Origin: Wolbachia endosymbiont of Armadillidium arcangelii
Lineage (GTDB): Bacteria > Pseudomonadota > Alphaproteobacteria > Rickettsiales > Anaplasmataceae
DNA length: 64,000 nt
Reading direction: 5' to 3'
NCBI RefSeq assembly: GCF_040207875.1
Contig: NZ_CP157942.1
Span: forward strand, 1,302,001-1,366,000
This document shows positions 9,123-18,803 of the stretch, one piece after another. The notes under the pieces are model-generated. The model worked only from the letters and a program-made list of their open reading frames with translations, did no database searches and was not told the origin of the DNA. Each line of letters begins with the position of its first letter. Positions within the stretch are counted from its first letter, which is position 1. Made by a program: the position numbers and the translations under genes.

Positions 9123-9967
9123 TTAAACATCAAGATAAAAATTATTATTTTTTATCATAGCATTTAAACAAATGATGATTTTTCTCATTACAGCAACTTT
9201 AGCGGCTTTGCCAGAGTCAACTAAACGCTGGTAAAATACTTTCATTTTTTTATTATGATGCATTGCAACCACAGCAGACATGTATAATGCTTTTCGAGCA
9301 TAAAATCTGCCACCTATGATTTGAGCTTTGCTTATTTTCCTTCCGATTTCGTTGGTTTTTGGCAACTAAACAAGCTATTTCCTTATTATCTAACCTACCA
9401 AGTTCAGGTACCTCTATGAGTAGGATACTTGCGGTCAACACCTTTATAGCTAGTTAGCAGTTTGCTTTTTTCCTTCAAATTAGGATCAGAGTTCTTCTAT
9501 ATCTTTCCTAACTTGCTCTTTTGCAAATTCTATCTGTCTTTCTATATATTTTCTGGCTTTTCCTGTTGAAAACGGCACTTATTTGCATATCGTTTAGATT
9601 GCGCTCAACTGCTCTTTTAGTTCTTCTTGCTTTTGTGAAACTATGTATTCTATTACCTCGTCATTTTTTGTGATAAATTCAGCATATTTTTCTAGTAATT
9701 TTGCATCTAATTTATCTGTTTTTGCAAAGTGGTTGCAGACCTTTGCAAACCCGATTTGGGTGAGCTCTGTGAACAGCTATGTTATGTTCCCGCAACAACT
9801 TTATGACAAATTTTTCATAACCACCTGTTTACACATAACCTAATAAGTACGTTAACTATTTTTGACTTTATAAACTCAGATATAGCTCTTTCTACATTTT
9901 CTATACGCTGATGTTTATTATCGATTGAGATATCAAGTGTTTCTTTTGAAACATCAAAAATAGCCAT
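9123..9967 (-). pseudogene. IS110-family transposase, broken
   Basis: Read on the minus strand from the ATG at 9967, it begins MAIFDVSKETLDISIDNKHQ, the DEDD-type start of IS110 transposases (the aspartate of IFDVSKE). The C-terminal part is clear: PELGRLDNKEIACLV, then PKTNEIGRKISKAQIIGGRF and YARKALYMSAVVAMHH. These blocks lie in different frames with deletions between them, so the gene is dead. The upstream non-coding side (9968 to about 10200) is described separately. Confidence 0.78.
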
Positions 9968-10140
9968 TTTTGTACCTATAAATATAATCAAATAATAATG
10001 TAAATGCTGTACAGGATTGTTTTTCTACCGTTCGTACTCCATTTTTTAAAGCTAGGAGTGTACTGAGATGCCTACGATTTCTATCAATCAATCCAATTGA
10101 CAGCTTGCTCATTATAGCCTTGCGGCTTTGATTTAATATA
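9968..10140 (-). ncRNA. Structured leader of the IS110 element, candidate relic bridge RNA
   Basis: Non-coding DNA immediately upstream of the IS110 transposase start. On the transposase strand it holds a stem AGCC-GCAA-GGCT (10127-10116) with a GNRA tetraloop. It also holds a second stem, ACTCC pairing with GGAGT (10059-10055 with 10040-10036), around an A/T-rich loop. IS110-group elements are known to encode a bridge RNA in the long left end before the transposase, so the position fits. That this is such an RNA is inference. The transposase is dead, so at best it is a relic. Confidence 0.35.
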
Positions 10141-10382
10141 CAATCATTTATATTACCTTAAAGCCTTACTATGCCTTTATTATCCCTTTGGGGAAACCTC
10201 TTTTAAGTTAGCTATATGATACCACTTGTTATACTTTCAACACTTATGATGTCTATTCCCGCTGAGTTAGGATTCATTACCTATAATTTGCTTTTTTTTG
10301 TTTTTTGTTTGGTAGAAGTCATAGTCCTATCCACCTTGTTTGAGTTTTATTTTTATGACTCCCCCACAAGAACCGTGCTTGC

Positions 10383-10808
10383 GTAGAGTAGGTAGCCAGC
10401 GAGTTACTACTAAGCACTTTTCCAACAACCCCTCTCCGAACCACGCATCCGTATCACGTGGCTCTCCGATAATCTTTACATTTTAAGGAATCACCATCAC
10501 ATTTACCATATTGGATTTTCTTATGGCATTCATGACAAACAACAAGAGTTTTCCTCTGTCATTCAATCATTCTTTTCTTCCATTCAGGTAGTTTAGTATT
10601 ATTTTTACTTCGCAGATCAGTAAGTTTACGTACCTCAATTTGCTCTTGTGATTTACATAATTCACAAGTTTGCGCTAGTAGTCTTTGTATTACTTCACTA
10701 CGCTTATTCCATGTTGGTATAACGTTATCATTTACACCGACCCATTTATTCCATTTTAGTGATACAGTACCAAAGTGTGTAATAAGTGGTATCTTTGGTG
10801 ACAAACTA
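10383..10808 (-). mobile_element. Group II intron, 3' fragment A
   Basis: Read on the minus strand, this is the 3' end of a bacterial group II intron. It holds the end of the intron-encoded protein, then a domain-V-like hairpin (GAGAGCCACGTG pairing with GCGTGGTTCGG, about 10470-10435). After that comes a tail that stops at CTACTCTAC near 10383, ending in AC as such introns do. The boundary is supported by fragment B at 15490-15596, which is near-identical up to that point and differs beyond it. The 5' part is cut off by the IS3 element at 10809. Confidence 0.65.
10454..10804 (-). pseudogene. C-terminal piece of group II intron reverse transcriptase/maturase
   Basis: It encodes LKWNKWVGVNDNVIPTWNKR, then CELCKSQEQIEVRKL, KLPEWKKRMIE and, after an in-frame TGA at 10559-10561, QRKTLVVCHECHKKIQYGKC. 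The CxxC...CHxC pattern is the HNH endonuclease domain found at the C-terminus of many group II intron proteins. The HH pair expected after QIEV is missing. The reverse transcriptase and maturase domains are absent because the IS3 element lies upstream. Not functional. Confidence 0.65.
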
Positions 10809-11783
10809 ACCTTACCCAGAAAAAGTAGAGAGGAAGTTAAGAAGTTTTTTCAAAGAGGTGTGATATGACAAAAAGAAGAGAACATACAGCAGAATGCAAA
10901 AATGAAGACTGGAAAAAGAAACAGGTCAATCATCAGCAAAAATAGGAAGAGATTTGGGTATTAGCGGCTAAGCAGGTGGGTAAAAACATACAATGTCTGG
11001 AACCCAGGAAAAGGAACTTGTGACAAAGAAAAGTTTGATTTAAAGAAAGAGCTGGCAACGAGAGAAAGAGACATTTTAAAAAAAGCCCTGGGATATTTTG
11101 CAAACCAAAAAGAGTTTTTATAAAAGAACATGAAAACTGCTATAAAACACGGGAATTATGAAGGTTTTTGAACGTATCTGCTTGTATAGATGGATTACTC
11201 AGAAAAAAACAATAAGAGAAGAGCTCATACAAAGAAAAGCATCACAATGCAGGTACGGAGCTCCTAAACTGAATTAAAGGCTTTAGGTAAAATCAAAACA
11301 ATGTTATGCAGAAAAATGGCATTCAAGCTAAGCTTAGATGAAGGTTTAAAACTACAAATAACATATTGAATCAGAATTTCACCACTGATCAACTAAACAA
11401 GATATGGGTTTACGTACATAAAAACCAATCAAGGATGGTTGGCAATAATAGATTTAGTTGATAGGCATAGATATGGCTATTGCGCAAATCTGCTTATAGC
11501 GATCAAGGATCACAATACACCTCTAAAAATTATCAATTTTTACTGAGTACAAAAAGTATTATTTCTAGACAAAGGTTGTTGTTATGATAATGCTGTTTCA
11601 GAGAGCTTTTTTAGTTCACTCATACTCATTGATACTTCACAATACTCTGCACAACACCGCAATATTTGAATATATAGAAATTTTTTATAATAAACAGCGT
11701 AGACATTCTACATTGCATTCCTGAACTTTTTATTTTCATAGCAAAAACTTCTTTACTTCCTCTCTACTTTTTCTGGGTAAGGT
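10809..11783 (+). mobile_element. Dead IS3-family element
   Basis: About 975 bp, bounded by inverted repeats beginning ACCTTACCCAGAAAAAGTAG at the left (10809) and its complement ending at 11783. Plus-strand remnants encode an orfA-like start (MTKRREHTAECKNEDWKKK, 10864) and orfB-like pieces: ACIDGLLRKKTIREELIQRK, then KTNQGWLAIIDLVDRH and GCCYDNAVSESFF, the last being the DDE-region signature of the IS3 group. There are many indels. It separates the group II intron fragment from an IS481 fragment, so it inserted into older mobile DNA. Confidence 0.7.
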
Positions 11784-12033
11784 CAATTCTCTGATACTCT
11801 ATTTGCATATAATGCTCGTGTAATGCCTCTTCTCCTCCTGTTTCATGCAGTTCTTTGAAGCGGCAAATGTATCTCCTCTTGAATATCCCATACGCCTGTG
11901 ATACATTTCCTAATTGCTTTGCAAGTTCTCCAACTTTGGTTTTAGTATTTTTTCTTCTCATATCTGACACTCCTTTATAATTTGTTTATATTTTTATCTT
12001 ACTTTGTTTCCCTGTCAGATTAAGTCTAAACTA
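11784..12033 (-). mobile_element. IS481-type 5' fragment A
   Basis: Minus-strand fragment with the terminal sequence TAGTTTAGACTTAATCTGAC at 12033, then a start region encoding MRRKNTKTKVGELAKQLGNV, a helix-turn-helix N-terminus, and CRFKELHETGGEEALHE. It is cut off by the IS3 element at 11783. The same N-terminal region is found at 15597-15760 (plus strand) and 17479-17944 (minus strand). Family assignment is from recognition of the N-terminal domain and is moderately sure. Confidence 0.55.
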
Positions 12034-12067
12034 TTACAATTAATACGTGCCTTTCAGAAATAACTTA

Positions 12068-13096
12068 TCAATCTACCAAGCCTAATTTACGAATTTGATG
12101 TAAAATCTCAATAGTACCACTCTTTATTCCTGTTTTTTTGGTGTTGTTTGCTATGTTAAGCAATTTTTTGGGATTAAGAAGCAAATTGATTAGTAGCTCT
12201 ATAAGATTTTTTTCTGTTTTACTATTTTGCTCAACCGTTACAGCTGCTCCCGAATTTTCAATATGCTTTGCGTTATAAAATTGATGGTTATCTTTTGAGT
12301 GAGGATAGGGAATGTATATAGCAGCACGTTTAGCAAGAGTAATCTCGGCTATCGAGGTTGCTCCTGCTCTGCTAATTACCAAATGAGCATTGGCCAGTCT
12401 ATTCTCCATATCATCGAAAAATTCACTTAACTCACAATCAATCTCTTCACTTTTGTATAGACTCTTGACTTTGTTCATATTTTTCTTTGTGCATTGCTGT
12501 ATTATTCTAATCTTCTTTTTCACTTTAATAGGCAAATTACAAATTACGCTGCTCACTACATTATCAAAAAAATTTGCACCTTGACTGCCTGCTATTATTA
12601 ACACGTTTAAGACTGTTTCAGTACTAGAATAGTCTTGTGCTTCTATATCGACAAAATTTCCTGTAAAAACGCATTTACTACCTTCTGCATACTTAGTCTC
12701 TGGAAAGCTAGTTGCAATTAATTTTGCACTCTTGAAAAAGAATCTATTTACCCTCCCTAAAACTGTATTTTGTTCATGTAAAATTATAGGTATAGAAAGA
12801 ATCTTTGCTGCAAGAAGAGTTGGAAAAGAAGCATAGCTACCAAAACCAATGACTAGTTTTGGTTTCAATTTTCTGATTTTATATATTGCTAGTGCACAAC
12901 TATACATTAACAAAAAGAGAAACTTCAATTTGTTGCCACTTGGCTTGCACAATGGTAAAATATAACCTTCTACATTGATGATTTTTTGGTCAGTGAATAA
13001 TATACAATTGTATCCTTGTGTCTTTAGTGCTTTTGCTAAAGTTATAGCTGGAAAAATGTGTCCGCCTGTACCGCCTGTTGCTAGAATAATATTCAT
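12068..13096 (-). CDS. murG: UDP-GlcNAc:lipid II precursor N-acetylglucosaminyltransferase
   Basis: Converts lipid I to lipid II at the inner face of the membrane, using UDP-N-acetylglucosamine. The N-terminus reads MNIILATGGTGGHIFPA, with the glycine-rich loop of the GT28 fold. The second domain has LIIAGSQGA and the nucleotide-sugar region VISRAGATSIAEI. The frame could start 12 codons earlier at 13132, but the family begins at MNIILATGG, so 13096 is chosen (342 residues). murF is nearby at 29-30 kb rather than adjacent. Wolbachia keep lipid II synthesis despite lacking a classical wall. Confidence 0.95.
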   Translation of the reverse strand: MNIILATGGTGGHIFPAITLAKALKTQGYNCILFTDQKIINVEGYILPLCKPSGNKLKFLFLLMYSCALAIYKIRKLKPKLVIGFGSYASFPTLLAAKILSIPIILHEQNTVLGRVNRFFFKSAKLIATSFPETKYAEGSKCVFTGNFVDIEAQDYSSTETVLNVLIIAGSQGANFFDNVVSSVICNLPIKVKKKIRIIQQCTKKNMNKVKSLYKSEEIDCELSEFFDDMENRLANAHLVISRAGATSIAEITLAKRAAIYIPYPHSKDNHQFYNAKHIENSGAAVTVEQNSKTEKNLIELLINLLLNPKKLLNIANNTKKTGIKSGTIEILHQIRKLGLVD

Positions 13097-13169
13097 CTGT
13101 AAGTAGCAATTTGATAATAGATTGTTAATCACTTTTTAATAATTTGCATGTAAAATTTTATTAAGCTTT

Positions 13170-13532
13170 ATGATAGTTGAGTTAAAAATGCCTAAAGGTA
13201 GTAACAGTAAAAAAGAATCTAACATGAAAAACAACCCTCAAAAACAAAGAGAGGGCAGAAGCGGAGGTTTTATAAGATTGTTAAAAAGCATTATAAAAGC
13301 TCTTTTTAACTCAGTTGTTGATCTACCTCAGCAAGAACAACTCAATAAAAACATTGATAGACAACAAGGTTTAGATAGTAAAAGAAAAAGCCCAGAGGAT
13401 CTTAATAAGGAAAAAAAGCTTGAAGTGAAAGAAGCAGCTGAAGGGTTAAAAGAAAGGTTACAGAAATCTGACGCTGGTACTCAAATTGCAGCACAGCACA
13501 ACATTGACAACTCCAAAACGATAGAACGTTAA
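13170..13532 (+). CDS. Small basic orphan protein
   Basis: 120 residues, unrecognised. It is lysine- and glutamine-rich, with an amphipathic segment GGFIRLLKSIIKALFNSVVD near residues 31-50 and an otherwise polar, probably disordered sequence. No signal peptide is apparent. It sits divergent from murG and ends one base before the converging lpdA stop, so the 3' ends touch. A second start at 13188 (MPKGSNSKK) is equally possible. Composition and frame length suggest a real gene, but there is no functional clue. Confidence 0.6.
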   Translation: MIVELKMPKGSNSKKESNMKNNPQKQREGRSGGFIRLLKSIIKALFNSVVDLPQQEQLNKNIDRQQGLDSKRKSPEDLNKEKKLEVKEAAEGLKERLQKSDAGTQIAAQHNIDNSKTIER

Positions 13533-13533
13533 T

Positions 13534-14919
13534 TCAACTATTCAGCGATTCACCATCTGCAGCAAGTACTGATTCGTGTATCATCTCTGAAATGGTTGGA
13601 TGAGGAAAAATCGTAGATTTCATGTCACAGTCTGTTCCCTCTAGTTGCTTTGCGAGAGCAAAATTGCTAATTAACTCTGTTACTTCTGCTCCTATCATGT
13701 GAGCTCCAAGAAGCTCGCCTGTTTTTTTATCTATAATCGTTTTCACTAACCCTTCAGTTTCACCTAGTGCAATAGACTTACCATTAAATTTGGAGTGAAA
13801 TTTCCCTACTTTTATATCATATCCATTTTTTCTTGCCTGTTCTTCAGTCAAGCCAACACTTGCTATTTGTGGATGGGAATAAGTGCAATTTGGTATGCAC
13901 TCTTTTTTTAACACATGGACATTTTTACCAGCAATCTTCTCAATGCAGATTACAGCTTCATGACTTGCTTTATGCGCTAAACATGGCGGACCAGCGACAT
14001 CACCTATTGCATACACGTTCGGCTCATTTGTTTCATACCACTCATTCGCTTCAATAAAACCAGAAAGACTCAACTTAATTTTTGTGTTTTCTAAGCCTAT
14101 ATTTTCAGTATTTGCTTGAACACCAATTGCAACAATCATTCTATCAAATTCTTTGCTTTCACTGCTACTCAGTTGCACTTGAACAGAGTCTTTATTTTTA
14201 GTAAAAGTTTTTACACTGCTGCTTGTATATATTTTTATTCCCTGATCTGTAAATATTTTTCGTGCTAAGCTTGAAATCTCCCTATCTTCCAGTGGCAAAA
14301 TAGTGTCTTTTATCTCTATAACTGCTACATCAACTCCCAAAGTACTATAAAAACTTGCAAATTCTATCCCTATCGCACCAGAACCTATGATTAGTAGAGA
14401 TTTTGGTAACTTCTTTGGAGTCATAGCGTGCTGCGCATTCCATATTAAATCTCCATCTGCTTCTATTTCAGGAAGATTTCGTGCCCTCACGCCTGTTGCT
14501 AAAATGATATGCTTGGAAGAAATTTCCTCCTCCTTCTTATCATTAAGAATTTTTACAGTATGGTTACCTGTAAGTTTACCGAAGCCTTGATGAACTTTGA
14601 TGTTATTTTTTTTCATCAAATACTCAACGCCATTTGATAGCTTACCAACAACGTTTCTTGAATATTTCACTATCGATTGTATATCAAAACTTGCATTTTT
14701 TACTTTTATACCAAATTCGTCTGATCTTCTTATTAATCTATAAATTTCAGATGCTCTAAGTAGCGATTTTGTTGGTATACATCCCCAATTTAAGCATATA
14801 CCGCCTAAATTTACTTCCTTTTCAACAATTGCAGTTTTAAATCCAAGCTGCGCCGCTCTAATTGCTGCTATATAACCACCAGGACCGCTACCTATAACTG
14901 TAATATCATACTTATTCAT
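13534..14919 (-). CDS. lpdA: Dihydrolipoamide dehydrogenase (E3)
   Basis: FAD enzyme that reoxidises dihydrolipoyl groups of the 2-oxoacid dehydrogenase complexes with NAD+. 461 residues, normal length. Seen are the FAD-binding GSGPGGYIAAIRAA, the redox-active disulfide GGICLNWGCIPTKS, the NAD-binding GSGAIGIEFASFY, the second FAD motif YAIGDVAG, and the C-terminal catalytic FPHPTISEMIHE with its His-Glu pair. All key residues are intact. It starts at the ATG at 14919. The upstream 480 bp hold no gene. Confidence 0.97.
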   Translation of the reverse strand: MNKYDITVIGSGPGGYIAAIRAAQLGFKTAIVEKEVNLGGICLNWGCIPTKSLLRASEIYRLIRRSDEFGIKVKNASFDIQSIVKYSRNVVGKLSNGVEYLMKKNNIKVHQGFGKLTGNHTVKILNDKKEEEISSKHIILATGVRARNLPEIEADGDLIWNAQHAMTPKKLPKSLLIIGSGAIGIEFASFYSTLGVDVAVIEIKDTILPLEDREISSLARKIFTDQGIKIYTSSSVKTFTKNKDSVQVQLSSSESKEFDRMIVAIGVQANTENIGLENTKIKLSLSGFIEANEWYETNEPNVYAIGDVAGPPCLAHKASHEAVICIEKIAGKNVHVLKKECIPNCTYSHPQIASVGLTEEQARKNGYDIKVGKFHSKFNGKSIALGETEGLVKTIIDKKTGELLGAHMIGAEVTELISNFALAKQLEGTDCDMKSTIFPHPTISEMIHESVLAADGESLNS

Positions 14920-14930
14920 CAGTTTTCTTC

Positions 14931-15489
14931 GTGTTCAAAAGACTATATATAACAGATGGAACCAGTATGATCAATACTCAGGTACATAGAAGCAACTTGA
15001 CAAATCTTGCCAATTCCCTTATTATAATATTGAAGCTATATTATTTAACTTCCCAATCTGTGCAGATTAAAACGACAAGAAGACTTGTATTTGGCGTACT
15101 ATTTTTGCACTATGTGCATGATATGTCTTTATAAAATTTCCGGATTTTTCCCTATACAAGCTGAAACGGGCTGTTTAAGACATCACCCAACGTCAAGTTT
15201 TAAAATAAAGAGTAAGCTACTGCGGGGATTCCTTATCTTTTTCTTCTATTGGTAAATTTCTTAAACATTTGTAACTTAGATTAATTGCAGTGTTTAAGAC
15301 TAAAAAGCGCCGATACTGAAAATAAACAATGACTGGGGGTTCTTTTGCCTTTTTTTACTTAGTAAATTTCTTAATATTTATAGCTAAAAGAGACCGAAAA
15401 TGGTAGCGTGTGAAGCTGATTCACTTTATGACGAGGAGAGTAGACCGGTGGAACTTCCCCAACCAGTCTCTTGCAGAACTGTACGGAAA
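14931..15489. other. Gene-free region upstream of lpdA with a duplicated non-coding segment
   Basis: No convincing gene. Two related A/T-rich segments, about 15211-15295 and 15330-15395, share a pattern. Each has a G-rich start (CGGGGATTCC or GGGGGTTCTT), a pyrimidine run, then GTAAATTTCTTAA at 15252-15264 and at 15362-15374 (AGTAAATTTCTTAA). The last 80 bp before 15490 may be the former 3' exon side of the group II intron fragment B. The short open frame at 14931-15134 looks like chance. Confidence 0.4.
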
Positions 15490-15596
15490 GTAGAGTAGGT
15501 AGCCAACGAGTTACTGTTAAGCACTTTTCCAACAACCCCTTTCCGAACCACGCATGACTGTTTCCATATCACGTGGCTCTCCGATAATCTTTACAT
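15490..15596 (-). mobile_element. Group II intron, 3' fragment B
   Basis: Near-identical over about 105 bp to fragment A (10383-10478). It contains the domain-V-like hairpin with arms around a longer GGAAACAG loop and the same tail ending at CTACTCTAC. No coding part remains. It joins an IS481 end at about 15597, where similarity to fragment A stops. Confidence 0.6.
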
Positions 15597-15760
15597 GTAA
15601 TAGTCTAGACTTAATCTGACAGGCTAATAAAGTAAGATAAAAATATAAACAAATTATAAAGGAGTGTCAGATATGAGAAGAAAAAATATTAAAACCAAAG
15701 TTAGAGAACTTGCAAAACAATTAGGGAATGTATCACAGGCGTATGGGATATTCGAGAGAT
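15597..15760 (+). mobile_element. IS481-type 5' fragment B
   Basis: Terminal sequence TAGTCTAGACTTAATCTGAC, then a start (ATG at 15673) encoding MRRKNIKTKVRELAKQLGNV, the same N-terminus as fragment A but on the plus strand. It is interrupted at 15760 by the intact IS4-family element, whose inverted repeat begins at 15761. Confidence 0.55.
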
Positions 15761-17335
15761 CACTGCCATTAAGTTAAGGGAAAGAGAAGTTAAGATTGGA
15801 CAAAAAATTTGAAGTGATTGATAATTATGGTAAATACTAGGGTGAATTTTTAAGAAAAGGGAGTCTGAAAAGTGCAAGTTATTTAAAAAAGTAATAATTG
15901 CAGGTTATTTTGCAAAGAATGTACTAATGCAATGATACTGAAAAGATATCTTGAATTTAAAACACATGTTTTCTAGCTCTTTTCTGGTAGTTGAGTGAAC
16001 GAATATCAGATATCTTATGACGATCAACTCTTCTCCCTTTTCTTACCACTAAAGTGTTCATCAAAAATAACTGTGATAGTCGATCCATAATGCAGTCTAT
16101 GTCTGACTCTGTAGAAAAAATATCAAAGGCTAAGTTTTTAATCGCATTAAATGAGACAGATTTATTGATGCTTTTTTTTAGTTTACTATTCTGTGCGCTC
16201 AACGTCTCTTCATCATCTTCTATCATGATACTTTCTAGATTACTGATGAAGATAGTTGACCAAAAATCCTGCTTGATAGTTTCAATACTTTTTCCTGTGA
16301 AATTCTCTAAATTTAATCTTCCCTTCAGCCTAGAAAAAAATGTTTCTACTCCCCAGCGCAAGTAATATAATCTCTCAAACTCTTCGACTGTAAAACTTTG
16401 CTCATCTAACAGAGATGTTACTAACACTTCAACTTCTCCAGAAGAAAGTATTATTTTGACTAACCTGAATTTCATCTCATCAGGTAATCCTAGCTTTCGT
16501 AGCTGTCTTGCTACTTTAATAGGTGCGGTAGACACTACCACCATACTAGATGGGCTTTCCGGCTTAAACATAGCGTTTATTTCATTGAAAGACGAACTTG
16601 GACAGCGAATTATATAATTGATTTTCCTTCCTGTAAGCTCAGCAAGAAATCGATAAGATACGTATCCTCTATCACAGATTAACAAATCGTCTGATTTTAT
16701 GGATTCAAGCATACCGATCGCTAAATCAACCTCATAGCTGTCACCTCTACTTAGCACAGATTTTATTGCAATATTATTTAGCACATCGTAGCAAACTTCA
16801 AAGGTTGCACTTGTATAGTCTTCAAATCTCTGGATTCCATTCCATACTGCTCTTGAGCCAAACTCGCCTATTATTTTGTCGCTCTTTGGCAGAATCAGTA
16901 TTGAAGCATCAAATGCAAGTACTCTGAAGCCATGGTGGGTTTTAAATTCCTGATCTTGGTAGTATAGGGAAACTATATCATCATTTAACTCTGAAAACGC
17001 AGTATGCTTTAGCTTCTTTCTTGCTTGAGTAAATGCACTTGCCGTAATTGTGTAATCTTTTCTTGTATGCAGAACAAACTCATTAAGCATTACTTGTAAT
17101 GACTTTACACTCTTTCTAAAAATCAGGAGAAATACATTAATGAAGGGCAGCTTTCTTTTTCGTGAGAAGTCTTTTGAGGATGCTCTGTGTGCGTTTATAA
17201 AGTTTAAACTCATCAATTTATTTTTTATAAACATGATTATTCTTTTTTTTACTCATGTCATTACTTCTTTTAATTTGTGGATCTTACCTGATTTTACAAT
17301 ACAGTCCATCACTTTCCCTTAACTTAATGGCAGTG
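15761..17335 (-). mobile_element. Intact IS4-family element
   Basis: About 1,575 bp with perfect 24-bp inverted repeats: CACTGCCATTAAGTTAAGGG at 15761, continuing to 15784, and the exact complement at 17312-17335. It contains one full-length transposase gene. It is the only element in the window with both ends and an unbroken transposase, so it may be the most recent arrival. No obvious target duplication is visible. Confidence 0.82.
15957..17234 (-). CDS. IS4-family transposase, full length
   Basis: 425 residues, cut-and-paste DDE transposase. The C-terminal signature YYLRWGVETFFSRLKGRL carries the Y-R-E-K pattern of the family, with the catalytic glutamate. The first aspartate is likely in VLAFDASIL and the second in DDLLICDRGYVS. 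No stop or frameshift is seen, so it may be active. It starts at the ATG at 17234. Confidence 0.88.
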   Translation of the reverse strand: MFIKNKLMSLNFINAHRASSKDFSRKRKLPFINVFLLIFRKSVKSLQVMLNEFVLHTRKDYTITASAFTQARKKLKHTAFSELNDDIVSLYYQDQEFKTHHGFRVLAFDASILILPKSDKIIGEFGSRAVWNGIQRFEDYTSATFEVCYDVLNNIAIKSVLSRGDSYEVDLAIGMLESIKSDDLLICDRGYVSYRFLAELTGRKINYIIRCPSSSFNEINAMFKPESPSSMVVVSTAPIKVARQLRKLGLPDEMKFRLVKIILSSGEVEVLVTSLLDEQSFTVEEFERLYYLRWGVETFFSRLKGRLNLENFTGKSIETIKQDFWSTIFISNLESIMIEDDEETLSAQNSKLKKSINKSVSFNAIKNLAFDIFSTESDIDCIMDRLSQLFLMNTLVVRKGRRVDRHKISDIRSLNYQKRARKHVF

Positions 17336-17478
17336 GAAATGGACTATGCCTGTACATGATTGGGCATTGACTATATCTCAGCTCGACATTTTCTTTCCCA
17401 ATAGATTGAAAATTGAGTTGAATTAAAAATGCAGTTTGACACAGTTTATTTAACACTCCCCATTACAACGCCCTTCTA

Positions 17479-17944
17479 CGTAATAAGTATCTTGAGATCG
17501 TAAATAACCTGTGTTTCAATTTCACCGTGAGCTTCTCTTTGCTCTTTAACTTTTTCCAATGCTGCAAGTTGCTCTTCAGTTAAAATTATACTGTCTTGTA
17601 CAACCTTTGCTTCAAGGGCTTTAAGTCTTTTTTTAAATGTTTCAATGTCGTTTCTTAGCCATACAGATCTTACGCCACCTTCGGAAATCCCTTTTTCTCA
17701 GCTTATTTGCAGCTCTTTGTTGTCCATATGCTGGAAATTCTGTAGCTATCTGCCCTTTCTATATCTTCGGAAACTCCGTTTGCTAATAGGGGTTTTTTCT
17801 TACTTATTTCATGTTTCTCCCCCATTTTCATATAACTCCTTAAATCGATAAAATGTATCACGCGAATACTTTACACGCTTGTGATACGTTACCTAATTGC
17901 TTTGCTAGTTCTCTAACTTTGGTTTTAGTATTTTTATTTCTCAT
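17479..17944 (-). pseudogene. IS481-type transposase fragment C
   Basis: From the ATG at 17944 it encodes MRNKNTKTKVRELAKQLGNV, then, with frameshifts, DTFYRFKELYENGG, KKPLLANGVSEDIE, SVRSVWLRNDIETFKK-like and LTEEQLAALEKVKEQREAHG. About 150 residues of the N-terminal half of the transposase can be traced, and the DDE core is missing. The 5' flank extends to about 18000. Dead. Confidence 0.6.
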
Positions 17945-18009
17945 ATCTAACACTCCTTTCTTTTATTATTTTATAACTTACTTTTTTAAAGTAAGTCTTG
18001 TTTAATACA

Positions 18010-18775
18010 TTTTAGGCACCTTTAAATTTTTTGACTTATGCCAACTAGCACAATCCATAACTAAAAAAGCCTCTCTTGTTCCTAAATATTGGGACATCTG
18101 CTTAAGAAATACATTCAGTGTTGACATTCGGTGCAAATAAGCTAGAGTTCTCTCCATTTTTAGGATTAACTGCACTGTAGAGATAAAAATTTTGTCTACC
18201 TAATTTTATTTTAACCTTTGTCCTGATGCCCTTTTTAAACCAACCACGTCCGACTTTCGAATGTGTGCCAAACCGCGATTCATCAAAGAAAAACAGCTCT
18301 TTTCCAAGATACTTGCCAATAACTTCATTGAGATTTTTTTTTGAATTCCTCTTGTTTTCTTTTATCTTGCACATTGTGTTGGTGTAATATATGAAAATTT
18401 CATATATTACGGTGCACTGTAGACTTACTGACATTCAGACCAAATTTTTTCTGAATCTTTATTCTCATTTCTTTAATAGTAATATTAGGATTTTCTTCTA
18501 TCCATACTTCAACTTGCTCAAGTTGGCTATGATTCAATCTAGTTTTTTTACAGCATTGAGCAGGAGCAAATAGTTTTTCTTCTCTTCCAAATTTTAAGTC
18601 ATGAAGTTACTGCGTTTCTTGAAATGCAGCATATCTTTGCTACAGCCGTTATGCTATGCTTTTTTGCTAGCAATTACAGCATTTAGTTTTTTTATGCATT
18701 GTTTCTTACTTTTTTCGGCATTTTTCTTGCCGATTCCACCACTTGTTCATCTAATAGTTTTGATCTTAATCCTAT
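18010..18775 (-). pseudogene. IS630-family transposase remnant
   Basis: Minus-strand pieces in several frames: LRSKLLDEQVVESARKMPKK near 18770, LEQVEVWIEENPNITIKEMR, then ELFFFDESRFGTHSKVG and NFYLYSAVNPKNGE, and finally FLKQMSQYLGTREAFLVMDC near 18030. These are the helix-turn-helix and DDE-domain blocks of an IS630-type transposase. The last catalytic block is missing. It abuts the start of the gene at 18804, which may have lost its original 5' end to this element. Confidence 0.65.
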
Positions 18776-18803
18776 TTTACCCCGCTATTTTACTTGTTTC
18801 AGT

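Noticed and set aside
14931..15134. 67-residue open frame upstream of lpdA, and TTGACA with TATAAT at 14997-15028
   Set aside because: No ribosome site and no family; the two boxes are 20 bases apart, too far for a good promoter.
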